64,000 nucleotides of DNA from Deinococcus metalli (GTDB taxonomy: Bacteria > Deinococcota > Deinococci > Deinococcales > Deinococcaceae): contig NZ_JACHFK010000008.1 of assembly GCF_014201805.1 (NCBI RefSeq), positions 1 through 64,000 of the forward strand. The letters are read 5' to 3'. Positions within the stretch are counted from its first letter, which is position 1. Each line of letters starts with the position of its first letter. The notes under the pieces are model-generated. The model did not search any database. It saw only the letters and a program-made list of their open reading frames with translations, and was not told the origin of the DNA. The position numbers and the translations under genes are program-made. Below, piece after piece: positions 35,375 to 48,000 of the stretch.

Positions 35375-35402
35375 TCGGCGTCCAGATCGAACCGGACGCC
35401 GA
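35375..35402 (-). terminator. Stem-loop after the aldo/keto reductase gene
   Basis: A perfect 9-bp stem (35375-35383 with 35394-35402) with a 10-nt loop lies 20 nt past the stop of the minus-strand reductase. No T-run follows. Confidence 0.5.
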
Positions 35403-35421
35403 CTACACACACAGCGAAGCT

Positions 35422-36231
35422 TCAGTCCCAGTCAGGAGCGACTGCGGCCGGGTTGGCGATGCGTTCGGCATTGCCCTTGTCCAGCGTGGCGATCTGCGCC
35501 ATGTCCTCGTCCGAGAGGATCAGCTTGAGCGCGCCCAGGTTGCTCTCCAGGTTCTCCCGCTTGGTGCTGGACGGAATCACCGAGTACCCCTGTTGCAGCG
35601 CCCACGCGAGGGCCACCTGCGCGGGCGTCGCGCCGTGCTTCTGGGCAATCGCCTGGATCACCGGGTCGCCCAGCACCTTGCCCACCGCGAGCGTCATGTA
35701 CGACGTCAGGTGCAGGCCCTCGGCCCGGGCGTACGCGGCCAGCGTGCGGTTTTGCAGGTACGGGTGGATCTCCACCTGGTTCGTGGCGATGGGCGTGTCG
35801 CCCAGGATCTTCTTCGCGTTCTCCAGCAGCGCGACGGTGAAGTTCGACACGCCGATTTCCTTCGTCAGGCCCTGCTGCTGCGCGTCGGCCAGGGCGGTCA
35901 GGTACTCCTCGGCTGGCACGGGGCCACGGGGCGCGGGCCAGTGGATCAGCGTCAGGTCCACCTGATCCACGCCCAGCTTCTGCACGCTCTCGCGCAAGCT
36001 GGCAACCAGCAAGTCCTTGCTGTAGTTGTCGGGCTTGATCTTCGTGGTGAGGTACAGGTCACTGCGCGCAATGCCGCTCTGCGCGATCACCTCGCCGATC
36101 TCGCCCTCGTTGCCGTAACCCTGCGCCGTGTCGATGGCGCGGTAGCCCAGGTCCAGTGCGCTGCGCACCGACTCCTTCACCACGTCGTCTTTCAGGCGGA
36201 ACGTGCCCACACCAAAATTCGGAACCGTCAT
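35422..36231 (-). CDS. Aldo/keto reductase (2,5-diketogluconate reductase-like)
   Basis: 269 residues. Tetrad Asp/Tyr in [15 protein letters not shown], Lys in LTTKIKPD, His in LTLIHWPAP. The short length and GVSNFTV, IEIHPYLQ-type segment (here [12 protein letters not shown]) and [13 protein letters not shown] are those of DkgA/DkgB-like reductases of aldehydes and keto sugars. GGAGG about 8 nt before the ATG; an upstream in-frame ATG (36312) would remove that site. Divergent from pnp. Confidence 0.92.
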   Translation of the reverse strand: MTVPNFGVGTFRLKDDVVKESVRSALDLGYRAIDTAQGYGNEGEIGEVIAQSGIARSDLYLTTKIKPDNYSKDLLVASLRESVQKLGVDQVDLTLIHWPAPRGPVPAEEYLTALADAQQQGLTKEIGVSNFTVALLENAKKILGDTPIATNQVEIHPYLQNRTLAAYARAEGLHLTSYMTLAVGKVLGDPVIQAIAQKHGATPAQVALAWALQQGYSVIPSSTKRENLESNLGALKLILSDEDMAQIATLDKGNAERIANPAAVAPDWD

Positions 36232-36362
36232 CTTGAACCTCCGTGCGGGGGCATCATGCGCCGCCGGGCCGAACGAACTCAAGGCGCGGGCGCTCAGCAT
36301 GAAGCTTTTCATCAGCCCCGGCGGGTGCGGCGGCGCTCCCGGTTGCTGTTCGCTGAGCGGGA

Positions 36363-36368
36363 TAGACT
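36363..36368 (+). promoter_or_regulatory. -10 box (TAGACT), leaderless
   Basis: TAGACT is 6 nt before the pnp ATG at 36375. Confidence 0.65.
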
Positions 36369-36374
36369 TCCTGC

Positions 36375-38540
<2,166 letters not shown>

Positions 38541-38555
38541 GCGTCGTCTCAACGG

Positions 38556-38586
38556 GAGCGGGCCGCCCAGGTTGGGCGGCCCGCTC
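38556..38586. terminator. Strong hairpin between pnp and the envelope operon
   Basis: A perfect 14-bp stem (38556-38569 with 38573-38586) with a GGT loop sits between the convergent ends of pnp and the 2159-residue gene. It can serve both strands. No T-tract. Confidence 0.7.
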
Positions 38587-38600
38587 TGCGTCACGGGGCT

Positions 38601-41600
38601 TTAGCGGATGGTGGCCTGGAAGCAGGTGGTGACGGTTTCCCCGGCGGTGACGATGCCCAGGTTCACAGTCAGGCTGCCGCTGCCGGAGGTGCCGCCCGAG
38701 CTGCTCAGGGTGCCCGCGTCGCCGTCCGAGGCGCTCGTGAAGTACGCCGTGGTGCTGCCGCGCACCACCCGGATGCCGGAGCCGCTGCTGCCCGACGCCG
38801 TGTCGTAGGCGGTGGTCAGGGCCTGCACGTTGGCCGGCAGGGCGTCGCGCACGGTGTAGCCGCTGAGCGCCGTACCCAGGTCCACGCCGCCCAGGTTGCG
38901 CGCGGCCAGGCAGTACTCCAGCACCTCGCCGGGTTTCCCGCCGCCGGTCGTGCCGAAGCGGGCCGTGCCGCCGTTCTCCCGGTTGTCGGCCGTGACGTTG
39001 CGCACGCTCTTGGTGATCTCGTTCAGGATCATGCGGGTGGTCACGGGCGCGGAGGTGTTGTTCGCGCTGTTGGGATCGCCCGGCAGCGTGATGGTCGCGG
39101 TGTTCTGCACGCTGGTGGCGCCGCTGCGCACCTGCGCGGCGCTGGGGGCGGTGGCGTTCAGGGTCAGCACCTGCTGCGCGTTGGCGGCCAGCGCCGTCAG
39201 GTTCCACGTCACGGTGCGGGTGCTGCTGTCGTAGGTGCCGCCGTTGCTGGCGCTCACGAAGGTCAGGGTGCTGGCGAGCGTGTCGGTCACGGTGGAGGCG
39301 GTGGCCGGGATGGCTGTGGTGTTCGTGACCGTGATGGTGTAGGCCAGGGTGTCGCCGGGGGCGGCGTACGCGGGGCCACTCTTGCTCACGCTCAGGTCGG
39401 CGCCCGCCGGCACGGTGACACTGATGGTGGCGACGTTGCTGCTGACCCCCAGGTAGTCCTTCACGGTGTACGGAATGCTGCTCGTGCCGCTGGTGAACCC
39501 GGCCGCGGGCGTGAACGTCACGTTGCCGCTGGAGTCCACGGTGTACGTGCCCTTGCCAGTGTCCGTGAAGGTGGTCTGCGTGCCCGCCGTGGAGGGGTCG
39601 AGGTCGACGGTGGAGGGATCGACCGGGCCGGTGTCGTTGTTCGTGACGCTGAAGGTCACGGGCACGAGCGGGTTGGTGCCGGCCGCGTCGTTGTTGGCGA
39701 CCGGGGGCTCGCGGGTGTCGGTGTCGCTTGCGGTGTTGTTGGCCGAGTTCGGGTCGGTGATGCCGGAGGGCGCCGTGACCGTGGCCGTGTTGGTCAGGCT
39801 GCCGGAGGCGTACCCGCTGGGCACCATGATCGTGACCGTGTACGTCACGGTGGCGCCGGGGGCGAGGGTCACGGTGTCGCTCAGGGCCCCGGTCTTGGTG
39901 CCGGTCACGGTGGTGGTCGCGCCGCTGCTGGCGCTGGCGGAGTAGGTCATGTTCGCCGCGGCAATCCCGCTGGGCAGGGGATCGCTCACGGTGGCGCCGG
40001 TCGCGGTGGACGGCCCGGCGTTGCTGACCACGACCGTGTATGTCAGGACGCTGCCCACGCGGAAGGTGCTGACGCCGTCCGTCTTGGTGATGCTCAGATC
40101 GGCGACCGGCGTGACGGTATCGGTGTCGGTGGCCGAGTTGTTGCCGGTGCTCGGGTCGGTGGTGCCGCTGGGCGCAGCGACCGTCGCGGTGTTGGCGACC
40201 GATCCGCTGGTCGCGGTGACGGAGGCTGTCACGGTCAATTCGTAGAACTGGCCGCTGGCGAGCGTGGGCAGGGCATAACCGGCCTGGAGCTGGGCGATGC
40301 TGGGCGTGGTCCCGGTGGTGCACTGGCCGGGGGTACCGGAGCACGCGACGGCCGTCTTGGACAGGCCGGTGGCGGCGGGATCGGTCAGGACGGCGCCGGT
40401 GACGCTGCTGGGGCCGGTGTTCGTCACGCGGATGGTGTACGTGGTGCTGCCGCCCGCGTTCACGCTGGAAACGCCGTCGGTCTTGGTGACGGCCAGGTCG
40501 GCGACGAGGTTGACGGTGTCGGTGTCGGACACCGTGCCGGTGGGCGTGGGGTCGGTGGTGCCGTTGGGCAGGGTGGCGGTCACGCTGTTCGTGACGCTGC
40601 CGCTGTTGGCGGTGACGTTGGCGACCACGGTCAGCGTGATCGACCCGCCTGCCGGCAGCGTGGCGATGGTCACGCCGGTCGTCTCGAGCGTGAGGACCGT
40701 GACGAGCGGGCACGCGGCGCCGCCGGCCGCGGCGCAGCTCACGCTGGTCTTGGTCAGGCCAGTTGCCGCAGGATCGGTGAGCACCGTGTTGTTCGCGCTG
40801 CTGGGGCCGTTGTTTGTCAGGGTGATGGTGTAGGTGGTCGTGCTGCCCGGCGTCACGCTGGTCACGCCGTCCGTCTTCGTGAGGCTCAGGTCGGCGACCG
40901 GGCTGACGGTATCGGTGTCGGTCGCGCTGTTGTTGCCGGAGGTGGGGTCGGTGGTGCCGCTGGGGGTGGCGACGGTGGCGGTGTTCGCCACGCTGCCGCT
41001 GGCGGCGGTGACGGTCGCCGTGACGGTCAGCTCGTAGAACTCGCCGCTGGCGAGCGCCGGCAGGGCGTAGCCGGCCTGGAGTTGGGCAATGCTGGGCGTG
41101 GTGCCGGTGGTGCACTGACCGGGCGTCCCGGAGCACGCGACGGCGGTCTTGGACAGGCCGGTGGCGGCGGGATCGGTCAGGACGGCGCCGGTGACGCTGT
41201 TGGCCCCGTTGTTCGTGACGCGGATGGTGTACGTGGTGCTGCCGCCGGCGTTCACGCTGGAAACGCCGTCGGTCTTGGTCACCGCGAGGTCCGCGACAGG
41301 CGTGATGGCGGTGGGGTCGCTGGCCGTATCGTTGGCCGTGTTGTTCTGGCCGCCGCCGCTCACCGTGGCCGTGTTCGTGACGGTGCTGGCCGCCGTGCTG
41401 CTGACGGTCACGGTCACCGTGATGGCCGGGTAGCTGCTGCCCACGGCGAGCGCGTCGCTGCGGGTGCAGGTCAGGGTGCCCAGGGTGCAGGTCCAGCCGG
41501 TGCCGCTGATCGCGGTGGCGCTCAGGCCGCTCGGCAGCGTGTCCGTGACCGTGACCGTGCCGCTGCTGGCGGCGCCGCCGACGTTCGAGACGCTCAGGGT

Positions 41601-44600
41601 GTAGGTCTTGCCGGTGTCGCCCTGCGACCACGTGCCGGTGTGCGTCTTGGTGATCGTCAGGTCCGGCTTGAGGGTGTTCGTGAACGTGCAGACGATGGCG
41701 GTGTCCGCCCCGCCGACCGTCAGGGTGCTGCCGCTCAGCCCGGACGTGCCGGTGCACGCGATGCCGGTGGTGTAGTTGCCCGCCGTGCCGGTCGTGAAGG
41801 TCTCGCTCAGGGTGCCGGAGTCGCCGGCGTACACGGTCACGGCCGTGCCGGTGTCGGTCTGGGTGGCGGAGCCCGCCACGGTCGAGACCGGGGTGCTGGC
41901 GTTGTTCGTCAGGCCGCTGCTGGAGAGCGTCACGCTGTTGCCCGACAGGCTGTTCGCCGCCCAGGTCTTGCGCAGCGTCAGCGTCGCGCTCTTGCGGGTG
42001 TTGGTGTACGTGCAGACGACGGTGGTGTCGGCGGCGCCGACCGTCAGGGTGCTGCCGCTCAGACCGGAGGTGCCGGTGCACGCCACGGCTGCGGTGTAGT
42101 TCGCCGCGTTGCCGGTCGTGAATGTCTCGGCGGGCAGCGTGATGGCCTCGCCCACGTACACGGTCACGGCCGTGCCGGTGGTGGTGTTGCCCGCGGCCGT
42201 GGCGGTGGAGGTCACGCTGGCGTTGTTGATCGCCCCGGTGGTCGTGACCGTCATGGCGTTGCCCGACAGGCTGTTCGCCGCCCAGGTCTTGCGCAGGGCC
42301 AGCGTCGCGCTCTTGCGGGTGTTGGTGAAGGTGCAGCTCAGCGCGTCGCCGGGAGCGGGCGTCACCGTGAAGCTGGTGCCGCTGCCGCTGGGCGTCTGGC
42401 CGCCCGAGAGGGTGTTCGTGCACGCGTAGGTGGTGGTGTAGTTGGCGAGCGACGTGCTGCCCGCCGCCGTCTCGGACACGGTGTACGCCGTGCCGACGGT
42501 CGCCGGGTTCAGGGTGGCGGCCGCGCTGGTCACGCTGCTGCCGGTGCCGGTCGTGGTCACGCTGGCGGAACCGGCGGTCACGGTGAACTGATCCGTGCCG
42601 CTCACGCGCCCACCGCCTGCGCTGGCGAGCGCCTTCTGGACGCTGATGGTCGCCGGCGTGACGGTATCGGTGTCGGTGGCGGAGTTGTTGCCGGTGCTCG
42701 GGTCGGTGGTGCCGCTGGGCGCAGCGACCGTCGCGGTGTTGGCGACCGATCCGCTGGTCGCGGTGACGGAGGCTGTCACGGTCAATTCGTAGAACTGGCC
42801 GCTGGCGAGCGTGGGCAGGGCATAACCGGCCTGGAGCTGGGCGATGCTGGGCGTGGTCCCGGTGGTGCACTGGCCGGGCGTCCCGGAGCACGCAACAGCG
42901 GTCTTGGAGAGACCAGTCGCGGCCGGATCGGTCAGGACGGCACCGCTGACGCTGCTGGGGCCGGTGTTCGTCACACGGACGGTGTAGGTGGTGCTGCCGC
43001 CGGCGTTCACGCTCGTTACCCCGTCGGTCTTCGTCACGGCCAGGTCGGCGGCGGGCGTGACCGTCACGTCCTCGGCCGTGCTGCTGCCGGACGCGTAGTT
43101 GCTGCCCCCGGCCGTGCCGCCGGCGGTGTAGGTGCCGCCCGGCGAGACCGTCTGGGTGCCGGTGCGCGTGGGATCGCTGAAGGCGACCGTCGCGGGGTTC
43201 TGGTACGTGCCGGGCGTGGCCGAGTTCAGGTTCACGGGGAAGGTCAGCGCCACGCTGCCCCCGTTCGGAATGAAGAAGCTGGTGGTGCTGCTGCCGCCCG
43301 CTGTGCCGAAGACCGCCGTGGTCGTGCCGCTGCCCGTCACGCTGGCCGGCCCACTCGCGCCGCCGCTGTAGGTCGGGGTGACGGCCGCGCCCGCGTATGC
43401 CAGCGGGCTGGGCAGGACGTCAGTGACGGCCACGCCGGCCGCGCCGCCGCCGCTGTTGCTGACCGTCACGGTGTACGTGGCGGTGGTGTCGACGCTCTGC
43501 ACGCGGGTGGGCGTGCTGGTGGTCTTCGTGACCGTCAGCGCCGGGAAGCACGTGCTGGTGCCGGTCGCGCCGGGAATGGCTGCAGGTGTGGCAGTGGTGA
43601 TCAGCGCGCCGACCGACCCGGCGACGGCGCCGAAGGTCGCGCCGTCCGTGCCGCCCGCCGCCGTGGTGCCGGCGGCCCCACCGTTGCGCTGCAGGGTGGC
43701 CGGGCCGGTGCCGGACAGCACGATCGCGCCGCCGCCGCCGCCGCCGCCCGGACCGTGGGGCGAGCCGCCCCCGGTGTTCGTGCCGCCGCTTCCGCCGTTG
43801 GCGTAGATGGACAGCGTCGAGGGCAGGGCGGAGCTGGACGTGACCAGCACGCTGCCGCCGCCGCCACCGCCCCCGGAACCGTCGTTCAGGACGGAGTTGT
43901 TGGCGTTGTTGCCGTTGGCGGAGATGCTGCCCGTGCCGCTGACGCTTCCCGCGCGCACCAGCACCAGACCGCCGCCGGCCGCGCCGCTGCTGGCGAGACC
44001 GGCGCCGGGCGTGCCGGTGGAGTTGTTGGTGGTGCCGGCCCCGCCGCCACCGCCCATGACCAGCGCCGTGGCGGTCGGTGTGACCCCCGCCCCGCCGCGC
44101 CCGCCGATGTCCAGCTGGCCGCTCCACGTGCGCCCGCCCTTGCCGCCGGCCCCGGCGCCCGCCCCGCCGCCGCCGCCGCTGTTCTGGTCGTTCGCGGCGG
44201 GGTTGCCGTCGTTGCCGCCCCCGCCCGCGTTGCCCGGCGCGCCCTGGGCCGAGCTGCCGTTCGGGTAGCCCTCCACGCCGGTGTCCAGCAGCGTTCCGCC
44301 CGTTTCCGTGCCGGTCGCGTCCATCGTGGGCTGATTCACGTACCGCGGCGTCCCGGCAATGCCTCCACCCTTCTGGGCGTGGTAGGCGTTGGTCGCCGGA
44401 CTGCGGTAATCCGCATTGCTGCCGCCGGTGGCCCCGCCCAGTGCCCGGCCGCCGCCGCCCCGGAAGCCCAGGCCGCTCACGGTGATGGAGCCCGAGTTCA
44501 GGCCCAGCGAGCCGGCCACGTCGATGGCAACCACGCCGCCAGTCGTGCCGTTCCACGCGGGCGCGCTCAGCGCGGAGCCCAGGGTGGCGCTGCTGTACTG

Positions 44601-45080
44601 CGGCACGCGGATCACCTGGAAGCGCTTGGCTCCGCTGGTGGTCGTGTACGCGCTGTCGGTGTAAGTGTTGATCAGGCCGCCGCCGGTGCCGTCGCCCTTG
44701 ATGCTGACGCTGCCGCCACCGCTGCTCGAGGAGGTCGCCACGACGTACTCGTACTTGCCGGCGCCCACGGCGCTGACCGTGCCGTAGGTGTTGTTGTTGG
44801 TGGTGTTCAGCGTGGCGTCCTGCATCTGGATCACGAGCAGCAGGTCGCCCGGGGTGATGGAGGTGCTGGCGCCGGCCGACGTGCCCAGGCTCAGGGTGGT
44901 GGCGCCCGCCGCCGCGCTGGCCGCGCCGGGATAGTAGGTGTTCACCACGCCCGTGATGCCGGTGCCCACGCCGTCCTTGCCGGGAGCAGGACACGTGAGG
45001 GCCGCGGCGGACGGGCTGAGCAGCGCCGCCAGGAGCAGCGCCGGGTGGCGGTACAGGTGGCTCAGGAAAGTGCGCTTCAC
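38601..45080 (-). CDS. Giant secreted DUF11/glycine-rich surface protein
   Basis: 2159 residues with a Sec signal (about 1-28). N-terminal third: repeated GGG-v-v-x-A-x-l strands and Gly runs (for example GGGGGAGAGAGGKGGR), likely a beta-helix with Gly-rich loops. Next come SATLALRKTW / SATLTLRKTW modules with paired Cys, then at least six DUF11 modules starting LAVTKTDG or similar, a VANNDAAG Ig-like (cadherin/VCBS-type) domain, and an AIR-like C-terminus. DUF11 modules often end in isopeptide- or surface-linked arrays. The GTG overlaps the stop of the barrel gene. Contains near-identical internal DNA repeats. Likely an S-layer-linked adhesin or scaffold. Confidence 0.8.
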   Translation of the reverse strand: MKRTFLSHLYRHPALLLAALLSPSAAALTCPAPGKDGVGTGITGVVNTYYPGAASAAAGATTLSLGTSAGASTSITPGDLLLVIQMQDATLNTTNNNTYGTVSAVGAGKYEYVVATSSSSGGGSVSIKGDGTGGGLINTYTDSAYTTTSGAKRFQVIRVPQYSSATLGSALSAPAWNGTTGGVVAIDVAGSLGLNSGSITVSGLGFRGGGGRALGGATGGSNADYRSPATNAYHAQKGGGIAGTPRYVNQPTMDATGTETGGTLLDTGVEGYPNGSSAQGAPGNAGGGGNDGNPAANDQNSGGGGGAGAGAGGKGGRTWSGQLDIGGRGGAGVTPTATALVMGGGGGAGTTNNSTGTPGAGLASSGAAGGGLVLVRAGSVSGTGSISANGNNANNSVLNDGSGGGGGGGSVLVTSSSALPSTLSIYANGGSGGTNTGGGSPHGPGGGGGGGAIVLSGTGPATLQRNGGAAGTTAAGGTDGATFGAVAGSVGALITTATPAAIPGATGTSTCFPALTVTKTTSTPTRVQSVDTTATYTVTVSNSGGGAAGVAVTDVLPSPLAYAGAAVTPTYSGGASGPASVTGSGTTTAVFGTAGGSSTTSFFIPNGGSVALTFPVNLNSATPGTYQNPATVAFSDPTRTGTQTVSPGGTYTAGGTAGGSNYASGSSTAEDVTVTPAADLAVTKTDGVTSVNAGGSTTYTVRVTNTGPSSVSGAVLTDPAATGLSKTAVACSGTPGQCTTGTTPSIAQLQAGYALPTLASGQFYELTVTASVTATSGSVANTATVAAPSGTTDPSTGNNSATDTDTVTPATISVQKALASAGGGRVSGTDQFTVTAGSASVTTTGTGSSVTSAAATLNPATVGTAYTVSETAAGSTSLANYTTTYACTNTLSGGQTPSGSGTSFTVTPAPGDALSCTFTNTRKSATLALRKTWAANSLSGNAMTVTTTGAINNASVTSTATAAGNTTTGTAVTVYVGEAITLPAETFTTGNAANYTAAVACTGTSGLSGSTLTVGAADTTVVCTYTNTRKSATLTLRKTWAANSLSGNSVTLSSSGLTNNASTPVSTVAGSATQTDTGTAVTVYAGDSGTLSETFTTGTAGNYTTGIACTGTSGLSGSTLTVGGADTAIVCTFTNTLKPDLTITKTHTGTWSQGDTGKTYTLSVSNVGGAASSGTVTVTDTLPSGLSATAISGTGWTCTLGTLTCTRSDALAVGSSYPAITVTVTVSSTAASTVTNTATVSGGGQNNTANDTASDPTAITPVADLAVTKTDGVSSVNAGGSTTYTIRVTNNGANSVTGAVLTDPAATGLSKTAVACSGTPGQCTTGTTPSIAQLQAGYALPALASGEFYELTVTATVTAASGSVANTATVATPSGTTDPTSGNNSATDTDTVSPVADLSLTKTDGVTSVTPGSTTTYTITLTNNGPSSANNTVLTDPAATGLTKTSVSCAAAGGAACPLVTVLTLETTGVTIATLPAGGSITLTVVANVTANSGSVTNSVTATLPNGTTDPTPTGTVSDTDTVNLVADLAVTKTDGVSSVNAGGSTTYTIRVTNTGPSSVTGAVLTDPAATGLSKTAVACSGTPGQCTTGTTPSIAQLQAGYALPTLASGQFYELTVTASVTATSGSVANTATVAAPSGTTDPSTGNNSATDTDTVTPVADLSITKTDGVSTFRVGSVLTYTVVVSNAGPSTATGATVSDPLPSGIAAANMTYSASASSGATTTVTGTKTGALSDTVTLAPGATVTYTVTIMVPSGYASGSLTNTATVTAPSGITDPNSANNTASDTDTREPPVANNDAAGTNPLVPVTFSVTNNDTGPVDPSTVDLDPSTAGTQTTFTDTGKGTYTVDSSGNVTFTPAAGFTSGTSSIPYTVKDYLGVSSNVATISVTVPAGADLSVSKSGPAYAAPGDTLAYTITVTNTTAIPATASTVTDTLASTLTFVSASNGGTYDSSTRTVTWNLTALAANAQQVLTLNATAPSAAQVRSGATSVQNTATITLPGDPNSANNTSAPVTTRMILNEITKSVRNVTADNRENGGTARFGTTGGGKPGEVLEYCLAARNLGGVDLGTALSGYTVRDALPANVQALTTAYDTASGSSGSGIRVVRGSTTAYFTSASDGDAGTLSSSGGTSGSGSLTVNLGIVTAGETVTTCFQATIR
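40106..40331. repeat. 226-bp near-identical internal repeat, copy 1
   Basis: Matches 42653-42878 at an offset of 2547 bp with one mismatch that I can find. It lies in the DUF11 modules of the giant surface gene. Silent sites match too, so the identity is at DNA level. Confidence 0.85.
42653..42878. repeat. 226-bp near-identical internal repeat, copy 2
   Basis: Partner of 40106-40331 in the same orientation. A third, more diverged copy of the module lies at about 40900-41130. Confidence 0.85.
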
Positions 45081-48000
45081 GGCTGGTCCCCCAGGGTCTC
45101 GTCGATGGTCAGGTCGAGGCGCAGATACGCGCCCTGCTTGGTGTAGGTGGTGCCCAGGCCCTCGAAGCCGACCGGGTTGTAGCCGGCGGTGAGCCACGTG
45201 CCGGGTAGCACCCGCACGCTGCCCTCCACGCCGTAGCCGTACTGGGTGCTGCCACTGCCGGGCTGCGTGATCATGCGGCCCCACGCGCCCACGCCGAAGC
45301 GGTCCCCGAAGTAGTACGTGCCGCCCAGGCCGAGCTGCGCCGTGAAGGAGTCCGGGTCGCTGAGCAGCGTGCGGGTGTCAACGCCAGCGCGCACGGCGTA
45401 GGTGGGCTGGCGGTATTCGGCGGCGAGGTTCGTGCTGAATTCCGGGGCGCCGCCCGCGAGGGTGCCGGTCACGTAGCGCGCGGTGCCCAGCGAGGTCACG
45501 GTGCGGCCGCGGTACGCGTAGCCCACGGCGGCGCGCACACCGCTCTTCCCGGCGCCGAACTCGGCCAGGCCGTCGGCGGTGAGGGTCAGCTGGTCGCTGA
45601 GCTGCCCGCTCACGCCCGAGCGCAGCACCACGCCGAAGCCCTCGGCGCGGGACGTCACGTCGGCGCCCAGCGTGGCGCTCACGCGGTCGGTCTTGTAGTT
45701 CACGTCGGCGCCGGCCCCGAGTTCGGTGCGGTTGCTGACCACGTCGTACAGGGCGCTGGCGCGCAGGCCCACGTTCACGCGGTCACTCAGGGGCAGGGCG
45801 GTGGTCACGCCGAAGCGCGCGCGGTTGCCCTGCCCACCGCTGCCCGGCAGGTCGTAGGCGAGCTGGTAGGTGGTGGCGCCCACGCGGCTGTCCAGCGTCA
45901 GGGCGGCGCGCTGGCCGGTCTTCCAGTTCAGCTCGTCGTGCAGGCCCACGCTCAGGGTGTCGCTCAGGGCGTAGCGGACGTTGAAGGTCGTGGTGGGATC
46001 GAGGGTGCCGCCCGCGTCGCCCAGCGGCTGCACGTGCGTGACGTCCACGTCCACGGGCGCGCGGTGGTACCCGAAGCCGATCACCGCGCCCACGCCGGCG
46101 GTGTCGCCCAGTCCGGCGCGCAGGCCCGCCCCGACCGTGAAGGGCGCGAGCTGGTAGTCGGCGCGGGCGGTCACGCTGCCGCCCTGGGCGCGCGCGGCGC
46201 CGCTGCCGCTGTCGTGGTACTCGGCCTGCGCGCTGATTCCCAGCGCCGGCGTGAGTTTGGCCGCCGCGTCCACGCCCGCGCTCAGGCCCGGCGTCATGGG
46301 CGACAGGCCCGCGTAGGTGCTGTCCTGATACCGCACGCGGGCCGCGACGGTCGCGTTGGCCCCCACGGCGGCGCCCGCGTCCAGGCTGGCCTGGAGGCCG
46401 CCGGAGTACGCGACCAGGCCGTCGGCACGCACGGTGCCGTCGTCGTAGGTGGCGCGCGCGCCGGTCGTGACGGTGTCGTCCAGGCTCACGACCGCCACGC
46501 CCACGCTGGCGTGCTCGCCCCGGACCTTGACCTGCGCGCCGAAGGCGGCGCCGCGCTGCGCCAGGGGATCGCTCAGGCGGTAGCTGGCGAGCACCACCAC
46601 GTCGTTCAGGTCTGCGTCCACCGCGTCGAGCGCGCGTGCCAGCGTGATGATGCCGGTCTTCAGGTCGAGCAGGTAGTCCGCGTTGCGGGTCAGCCGGACG
46701 CGGCGCAGCTCCTTGCCGGTGCCGCGTTCCAGCGTCACGATCTCCAGGGTGTCGCTGCCGCCCGCGATGTCGCCCCGGCCCAGGCGCAGCAGCCGGGTGC
46801 CTTCCGGAATCAGCTTCTGGGCGCTCACGCGGTCCTCGGGCACCAGCGCGGCGAAGCCCGAGACCTGCACGTCGCCCTTGCTGGACGCGGTCAGGGCCGT
46901 GAGCTCCTCGCCGACGTGCAGCACGTCCACCGGCAGCGCCGTGCGGCGGTACGCGACGCGGAAGTCCGGGTGGTCGTAGGTCAGCGCGACCGGGTCGATG
47001 CCCTGCAGCGGCACGCTCTGCACCGAGCTGTCGCCGTACGCGGCGTAACGCTTGAGGGTGTCGCGGTCCGTGGGCAGGCCGTCGGTGTCGGCCGAGAGGT
47101 ACAGCTTGCCGCCGGCGAGTGGGGTTTCCAGGGACGCGCGCGCCTGCACACGCAGGTCGTCGAGGCCCAGGTTGCCGTCCAGGCCCAGCGTGGCGCTGAC
47201 CATCCCGACGCCCACGCGGCTCTGGTCCGGCGTGACCTCGAAGGTGTAGCGGCGCACGTCGGTGCCCTGCTGCACGGCGAGGTGCAGGGTGGTGGGCGTC
47301 GCCTGCGGCTGCAGCACGAGTTCGCCCTCGCCGCCGTCCAGCCGCACCTGGTAGCCGGACGTGCCGGGTTCCGCGTCGGCCGCGAGCGGTTCGAGCGAGC
47401 TGTTGACGGTCACGCTGGGCTGGTCCGTCAGGTTGCCCTGGGCGTCCAGGGTACGGATCTTCACGCGCAGCGGGCTGCTGCCGTCCGCGACCAGGCGGAC
47501 GGGCGTGACCTCGGTGCGTGCGGTGGCGCCCACCAGCTGCACGTGGACGGTGTCGGGGCCGGAGCTCAGGGTGTTGCGCCCCGGCGCGAGGAGCACGCCC
47601 ACGTACGTGACGCGCCGCGCGCCGTCGGCGGCGGTGGTGATCTCGCCGATCTGGTCGTCCTTGACGGCCTGGCCGTTCACGCTCAGGGCGGCGTCCTGCC
47701 CGGCCGGCACCTGCACCGTCACGCTGATGCGGTCGCGCACGCGGATCAGGCTGCCGTCCAGCGGCAGGGCGATCCGGCCCGCGTTCTGCGTGGGGGCCGG
47801 CGTGCTCAGCGGCCGGGCGGCCGCCAGGTCTGCCGCGTCGATCCGGCCCTCCAGCACCTCGCTGCGGTCACCGGTGTAGCGGGCGAGCAGCGCGGGCCGT
47901 GGCAACGCGCCCAGCGCGCCCGTATGCGCCAGCGAGTACGTGACGGTGCCGCGCATGGCCGTGCCGCTGCGGGCGCCGGTACCGGGCAGCGCCCAGTACA

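Noticed and set aside
39900..43060. Repeats that could suggest a CRISPR array or VNTR
   Set aside because: The spacing follows protein modules of about 130 residues within one open frame; there are no short repeats with unique spacers.
41082..45146. Long open frame (over 1300 codons) on the plus strand opposite the giant surface gene
   Set aside because: It is a frame shadow in very GC-rich repetitive DNA: Arg/Gly/Ala/His-rich, no domain, and the opposite strand codes clear DUF11 modules with a signal peptide.
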